NCBI RefSeq assembly: GCF_000327065.1
Contig: NC_019936.1
Span: 3,686,001 to 3,750,000, forward strand
Direction: 5' to 3'
DNA length: 64,000 nucleotides
From: Stutzerimonas stutzeri RCH2
GTDB taxonomy: Bacteria > Pseudomonadota > Gammaproteobacteria > Pseudomonadales > Pseudomonadaceae
This document shows positions 60,226 to 64,000 of this stretch, in pieces. The notes under the pieces were generated by a model, which made no database searches, had not been told where the DNA came from, and saw nothing but the letters and a program-made list of their open reading frames with translations. The first letter of the stretch is position 1, and each line of letters begins with the position of its first letter. The translations under genes and the position numbers were made by a program.

Positions 60226-61149
60226 TTACAGACCCAACAACCTGGCTAATCCTTCGCGCATGCTGGTTGGCGGTTCTGGCAGGCGATAGCGCTGCACCAG
60301 CCGGGCATTGTTCGCTCGCGAATGACGAATATCCCCGGACCGCGACGCCTGATAGCTCACCTCCGGCAGTCCGCCCAGCACATCACCGATCGCCTCCAGC
60401 AATTGATTCAGCGATGTAGCCTGATTAAGCCCAACATTCACCGCGCCTTCCGCCGCCTCAGGCGACTCCAGCGCCTGCACCAGCACCTCAACCAGATCGC
60501 CAACATAGACGAAATCGCGCGTCTGCTCGCCATCGCCAAACACTGCAATCGGCAAGCCCTTCTGCGCCCGCTCGGTGAAGATGCTGATCACCCCGGAATA
60601 CGGTGACGAGGGATCCTGGCGCGGCCCAAAGATATTGAAGAAGCGGAACACCACCGGCTCCAGGCCATGCTGGCGACGGTAGAAATCCAGGTAATGCTCG
60701 CTGGCCAGCTTGTCCGCAGCATAAGGCGTCAGCGGCGCCTTCGGCGTGTCTTCGTCGATGGCCTGGCCTTCGCCATTGTTGCCATAGACCGCGGCACTCG
60801 AGGCGAACAGCACCCGCTTCACGCCCGCTTCACGCATCGCCTCGCACAGGTTCAGCGTGCCGACCAGATTGCTCTGATGCGTGCCAATCGGATCGTCCAC
60901 CGACGCCTGCACCGATGCCACCGCCGCCAGATGCACCACTGCCCGACAACCCTGCACGGCACGACGCACGCAGTCCGCATCGGCCACGTCACCAACGATC
61001 AGCTCGACGTCCTGCGGCAGATTCTCGCGTTTGCCGGTTGAAAGATTGTCCAGCACACGAACGGCGTAGCCGCGCGCCAGCAACGCATCGACCAGGTTCG
61101 AGCCAATGAACCCGGCACCGCCGGTAACCAGAATCGGGGCATCAACCAT
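60226..61149 (-). CDS. NAD-dependent sugar-nucleotide epimerase (GalE-like SDR)
   Basis: Extended SDR of 307 residues. Cofactor motif VTGGAGFIGSNLVDALL, then SSAAVYG, and the active-site Y-x-x-x-K in TPYAADK; FNIFGPRQDPSSPYSGVISIF and VGDLVEVL are typical of UDP-glucose/N-acetylglucosamine 4-epimerases. ATG at 61149 lies inside the end of the next gene upstream (8-bp overlap), so both are coupled. Likely role is O-antigen or exopolysaccharide precursors; no glycosyltransferase is near. Confidence 0.88.
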   Translation of the reverse strand: MVDAPILVTGGAGFIGSNLVDALLARGYAVRVLDNLSTGKRENLPQDVELIVGDVADADCVRRAVQGCRAVVHLAAVASVQASVDDPIGTHQSNLVGTLNLCEAMREAGVKRVLFASSAAVYGNNGEGQAIDEDTPKAPLTPYAADKLASEHYLDFYRRQHGLEPVVFRFFNIFGPRQDPSSPYSGVISIFTERAQKGLPIAVFGDGEQTRDFVYVGDLVEVLVQALESPEAAEGAVNVGLNQATSLNQLLEAIGDVLGGLPEVSYQASRSGDIRHSRANNARLVQRYRLPEPPTSMREGLARLLGL

Positions 61150-62026
61150 GGCGGTAGTAGCGCTCCAGCAGGCTCGGCAGCCCCGTGCGCCAGGCGCGCG
61201 GCTTGACGCCGAAAGTGGTGAAAATCTTCTTGCAGGCAAGCACGCCATGCTGCGGCTCGGCAGCGGCATCCGAGCAATCGGCATGGGCCACGGCGGTAAG
61301 ATTCGCGCTCGTTACGTCACGGTACTTGCCGGCCTCGCCGAGCAGCGCTTGTGCGACCAGCAAAGGGGTGGAGGCTTCATGCCCGCCGTAGTGATACGTC
61401 CCCCACAGCGGTGCCTGGCAGTCGAGCTGCTTCAACACAGCCAGGATAACCCGCGCGGCATCGTCCACTGGCGTTGGGTTCCCCCTGCGATCATCCGCGA
61501 GCAGTATCGGTTCGCTCTGCTCGAGCCGCTGCAGCACGCGCCCCAACACGCCGTCGCGACTGTCATCGAGCAGCCAGCCAAAGCGCAGCAGCACGTGGCG
61601 CGGACATAGCGAGCGCACGCTCTGCTCGATGCGCCAGAGCGCATGCCCCCGGGCATCCAGCGGCGCGACTTCATCCTTTTCGCTGTAGGCAGTGGTGCGC
61701 GCGCCATCGAACACGCGGTAGCTCGATGGCTGCAACAGGACGAAGTCATGATGCTGACAAAGCTCGGCGAGACGCTCGACTGCCCGCTCCTGCGCTGCGA
61801 GCGCCGGCTCGTTGGGCTGCCCGCTCTGGAACCAGTCGTAATAGTAGGCAAGGTTGACCACGACATCCGGACGGTTGTCATCGAGCAACTGGGTGAGACT
61901 GGCGGCATCCCAACCCTGGGCGGGCGGGCGCGGCGCGAGAAAGCCGATGTCTTCCTCGGCACCGAGGCGGATGAGCGCCTGGCCCAGGGCATTGCCGCCA
62001 CCCAACAGCATCAGGCGCATTCGCAT
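61142..62026 (-). CDS. RmlD/RfbD-like sugar-nucleotide-binding SDR
   Basis: Protein of 294 residues related to dTDP-4-dehydrorhamnose reductase. LMLLGGGNALGQALIRLG replaces the usual GxxGxxG, and VVVNLAYYYDW stands in place of the typical VVNxAAYT. SSYRVFDG, GNPTPVDDAARVI are as in the family, but the catalytic Y-x-x-x-K is not evident, so it may be structural or altered in activity. ATG at 62026; a second in-frame ATG 6 bp later is possible. 10 bp after ssb. Confidence 0.75.
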   Translation of the reverse strand: MRMRLMLLGGGNALGQALIRLGAEEDIGFLAPRPPAQGWDAASLTQLLDDNRPDVVVNLAYYYDWFQSGQPNEPALAAQERAVERLAELCQHHDFVLLQPSSYRVFDGARTTAYSEKDEVAPLDARGHALWRIEQSVRSLCPRHVLLRFGWLLDDSRDGVLGRVLQRLEQSEPILLADDRRGNPTPVDDAARVILAVLKQLDCQAPLWGTYHYGGHEASTPLLVAQALLGEAGKYRDVTSANLTAVAHADCSDAAAEPQHGVLACKKIFTTFGVKPRAWRTGLPSLLERYYRHG

Positions 62027-62036
62027 TCAGAGAACT

Positions 62037-62531
62037 CTAGAAGGGGATGTCGTCGTCGAAGCTGTCGTAGTCCGGCGCAGGCTGTTGCCGTGCAGCGGGC
62101 TGCTGCGGCTGAGCCTGCTGACGCGGCGCCTGCTGCGGCTCGCGCTGCTGCGGACGAGCTTGACGCGGGGCATCATCGGAACTGCCGCCACGACCGCCCA
62201 GCAACTGCATGCTGCCGTTCATGTCGACGACGATTTCCGTGGTGTAGCGCTTGACGCCGTCCTTCTCCCACTCACGGGTCTGCAGACGGCCTTCGATGTA
62301 GCACTGCGAACCCTTGCGCAGGTACTCGCCGGCGATCTCCGCAACCTTGCCGAACAGCACCACACGGTGCCACTCGGTGCGCTCCTGGAGCTGGCCGGTC
62401 TGCTTGTCCTTCCAGCTGTCGGTGGTTGCCAGCGTGATGTTGGTCACCGCATTGCCATTGGGCATGTAGCGGGTTTCCGGGTCGCCGCCGACATTGCCGA
62501 TCAAGATGACTTTATTCACCCCTCTGGCCAT
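62037..62531 (-). CDS. ssb: Single-stranded DNA-binding protein
   Basis: Essential ssDNA-binding protein of replication and repair, 164 residues. OB fold (1 to about 110) begins [22 protein letters not shown], followed by a Gln/Pro/Arg-rich flexible linker and the conserved acidic tip DDDIPF that binds partner proteins. ATG at 62531 with AGGAG. The neighbourhood ssb-MFS is the usual one next to uvrA in pseudomonads. Confidence 0.97.
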   Translation of the reverse strand: MARGVNKVILIGNVGGDPETRYMPNGNAVTNITLATTDSWKDKQTGQLQERTEWHRVVLFGKVAEIAGEYLRKGSQCYIEGRLQTREWEKDGVKRYTTEIVVDMNGSMQLLGGRGGSSDDAPRQARPQQREPQQAPRQQAQPQQPAARQQPAPDYDSFDDDIPF

Positions 62532-62695
62532 GGGTAACTCCTCTTGGAACATTGAAATTAAATGGGCTCGCCGATGGCGATCCTGCTACCAGCAAACCCG
62601 ATGACCGCGAATCTTACCTCAGCCACCCCTGACAACCAACCGACGCACCGTCAAGTTGCGCCGGCTTCCGCACCTGCCCGGGCAAGCGCACGGTT

Positions 62696-64000
62696 TCAGG
62701 CGACGAGACGATCCAGCGCTTCACGATCCAGCTGCTGAGTATCGACCTTGATGTACGCCGCTGCCTCTTCGATAACGATCAGCACATCGCTGACCCCCGT
62801 CACCTGCAACAGGTCGTCACCAAGCCCGGCGTTGGCCAGCGCACCGGTGGAGAGCGGCAAGCGCAGACTAGTCACATAAGGAGGCTCGCGCATACTGAAG
62901 GCCACCAGAAACCACAGCGCGCAGAGCGCAGCGCAACCGGCAAAGACCAACGCCAGCCCACCCTGCTGATAGAGCACGCCGCCCAGCACGCCCCCCAGGC
63001 CGGCACCGAGAAACTGGCTGGTGGAATAGACCCCCATCGCGGTGCCCTTGCCGCCGGCCGGGGCTACCTTGCTGATCAATGAAGGCAGCGATGCTTCCAG
63101 CAGATTGAACGCGATGAAGAAGCCGACCATGCCGACGACCAACATCCACAGCCCGTTACCGAACCACCAGAAGAACAGCTCGCAAATTAGCAACGCGGTA
63201 ACCGCGCCCAACAGCACGCGACGCATCTGCCGCTTCTTCTCGCCATAAATAATGAAGGGAATCATCCCGAAGAAGCCCACCAGCAGTGCCGTGAGATAGA
63301 CCCACCAGTGCTCTTCCTTGGGTAATGCGCCCTGCTCCACCAGCGCCAGCGGCAGCGCAACGAAGCTGGCCATCAGGATCGCGTGCAGCGCCAGAATGCT
63401 GAAATCCAGGCGCAGCAGATCGGGATGGCGCAGCGTCAGGCCGAGCGCCTGCTTGGCAACGCCCGATTCACGATGGCGCACATGGGCCTCGGCCTTCGGC
63501 AGCACGGCAACGATCACACCACCAAGCACGGCCATGCCGGCGGTTACCCAGAACAGTCCGGACAGCCCGAAGGCGCGGGTCAGCAAGGGCCCGACGATCA
63601 TCGCCACGGCGAAAGAGAAACCGATGCTAACGCCGATCAGCGCCATCGCCTTGGTCCGATGCTGTTCGCGGGTGAGGTCCGAGAGCAGCGCCATAACTGC
63701 CGCAGAAATCGCCCCGGCGCCCTGCAGGATGCGCCCGGCAACTACGCCCCAGATGCTGTCCGACATCGCCGCCAGCGCCGCGCCGGCTGCGAAGATCAGC
63801 AAACCGAAATAGATGATGGGTAGGCGACCAATACGATCAGAAAGAATGCCGAAGGGAATTTGCAGCAGCGCCTGGGTCAAACCATAGGCACCTATCGCAA
63901 GACCGATAAGGGTCGGCGTAGCGCCTTCCAGGTCCATGCCGTAGGTTGCCAGCACAGGCAAAACCATGAACATGCCGAGCATGCGAAAAGCGAACACCAG
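62696..64000 (-). CDS. MFS transporter, N-terminus cut by window edge
   Basis: Major facilitator superfamily protein; about 434 residues present, with the first helix already inside at the window edge (FAFRMLGMFMVLPVLATYG). The loop motif GILSDRIGRLP lies between helices 2 and 3. About twelve helices are followed by a cytoplasmic C-terminal tail of about 60 residues (TGVSDVLIVIEEAAAYIKVD) found in the conserved Pseudomonas gene beside ssb. Drug or sugar efflux is possible; substrate unknown. The true start is beyond 64000. Confidence 0.9.
   Translation of the reverse strand: MVFAFRMLGMFMVLPVLATYGMDLEGATPTLIGLAIGAYGLTQALLQIPFGILSDRIGRLPIIYFGLLIFAAGAALAAMSDSIWGVVAGRILQGAGAISAAVMALLSDLTREQHRTKAMALIGVSIGFSFAVAMIVGPLLTRAFGLSGLFWVTAGMAVLGGVIVAVLPKAEAHVRHRESGVAKQALGLTLRHPDLLRLDFSILALHAILMASFVALPLALVEQGALPKEEHWWVYLTALLVGFFGMIPFIIYGEKKRQMRRVLLGAVTALLICELFFWWFGNGLWMLVVGMVGFFIAFNLLEASLPSLISKVAPAGGKGTAMGVYSTSQFLGAGLGGVLGGVLYQQGGLALVFAGCAALCALWFLVAFSMREPPYVTSLRLPLSTGALANAGLGDDLLQVTGVSDVLIVIEEAAAYIKVDTQQLDREALDRLVA

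Noticed and set aside
1..64000. tRNA, rRNA, CRISPR arrays, insertion sequences or prophage genes
   Set aside because: None seen: no cloverleaf-like segments were recognised, no regularly spaced repeats, and no transposase, integrase or phage proteins.

Overview
The window is a stretch of GC-rich chromosome from a Pseudomonas-type gammaproteobacterium, most likely the Stutzerimonas (Pseudomonas) stutzeri group. This rests on recognised gene content and order (pgpA-thiL-nusB-ribH-ribBX-ribE-ribD-nrdR; ssb next to an MFS gene; a Zur-type zrgA-ABC-DUF3299 operon), on AAnAAnAA Crc/Hfq-type motifs ahead of catabolic genes, and on dispersed GTAGGGTGGA hairpin repeats. No database search was possible, so the genus is an inference. 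Both ends cut genes: an NSS transporter on the left and an MFS transporter on the right.

Region 1 (1-17 kb) is a catabolic block for aromatic and branched amino acids and the ketone bodies they yield. On the minus strand lie a fused indolepyruvate:ferredoxin oxidoreductase, a Leu/Phe-type amino-acid dehydrogenase, an NSS transporter, the tyrosine set hppD-hmgA-fah-maiA and a second NSS transporter. A divergent Lrp/AsnC regulator faces the oxidoreductase. Acetoacetate from tyrosine connects to the plus-strand genes: an AtoE-type carrier, then a GntP-family permease and 3-hydroxybutyrate dehydrogenase behind a well-formed sigma-54 promoter with upstream inverted repeats. Eight genes here, counting a second atoE at 22.1 kb, carry AACAACAA-type motifs (one is a 7/8 match) 11-16 nt before their start codons; two more carry one further upstream. 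This suggests block-wide catabolite repression.

Region 2 (17-30 kb) is mixed: an AMP-phosphorylase-like thymidine phosphorylase translationally coupled to a divergent PRPP synthetase, a Nei-family glycosylase, the second AtoE carrier, an RluA pseudouridine synthase, three PepSY proteins, a CusF-like copper protein, an OmpR/PhoB-type two-component system behind a PmrA-like direct repeat, and an orphan WYL-type regulator. The regulator is followed by a 1-kb gene-free segment built of inverted repeats.

Region 3 (30-47 kb) holds sbcDC, a cobalamin riboswitch with btuB and btuF, ribA, a retropepsin-like protease, and the nrdR-ribD-[FMN riboswitch]-ribE-ribBX-ribH-nusB-thiL-pgpA cluster. The C-terminal half of RibBX has lost the GTP cyclohydrolase II cysteines, so the separate ribA must supply that step.

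Region 4 (46.5-64 kb) has a YbaY lipoprotein, a methyltransferase, thpR, a YeeE/TusA sulfur pair, a CnoX/YbbN-like thioredoxin, a zinc-starvation operon behind a palindromic Zur-like site, a complete TonB2-type energy module (DUF3450-TtpC-ExbB-ExbD-TonB-TPR), ompW behind an Anr/FNR site, two nucleotide-sugar SDR genes, ssb and the partial MFS gene. I saw no tRNA, rRNA, CRISPR array, transposase or phage gene. The features most worth a second look are the phosphorylase/PRPP-synthetase pair, the shared catabolite-repression motifs, the sigma-54 control region, and the WYL gene beside the inverted-repeat segment.
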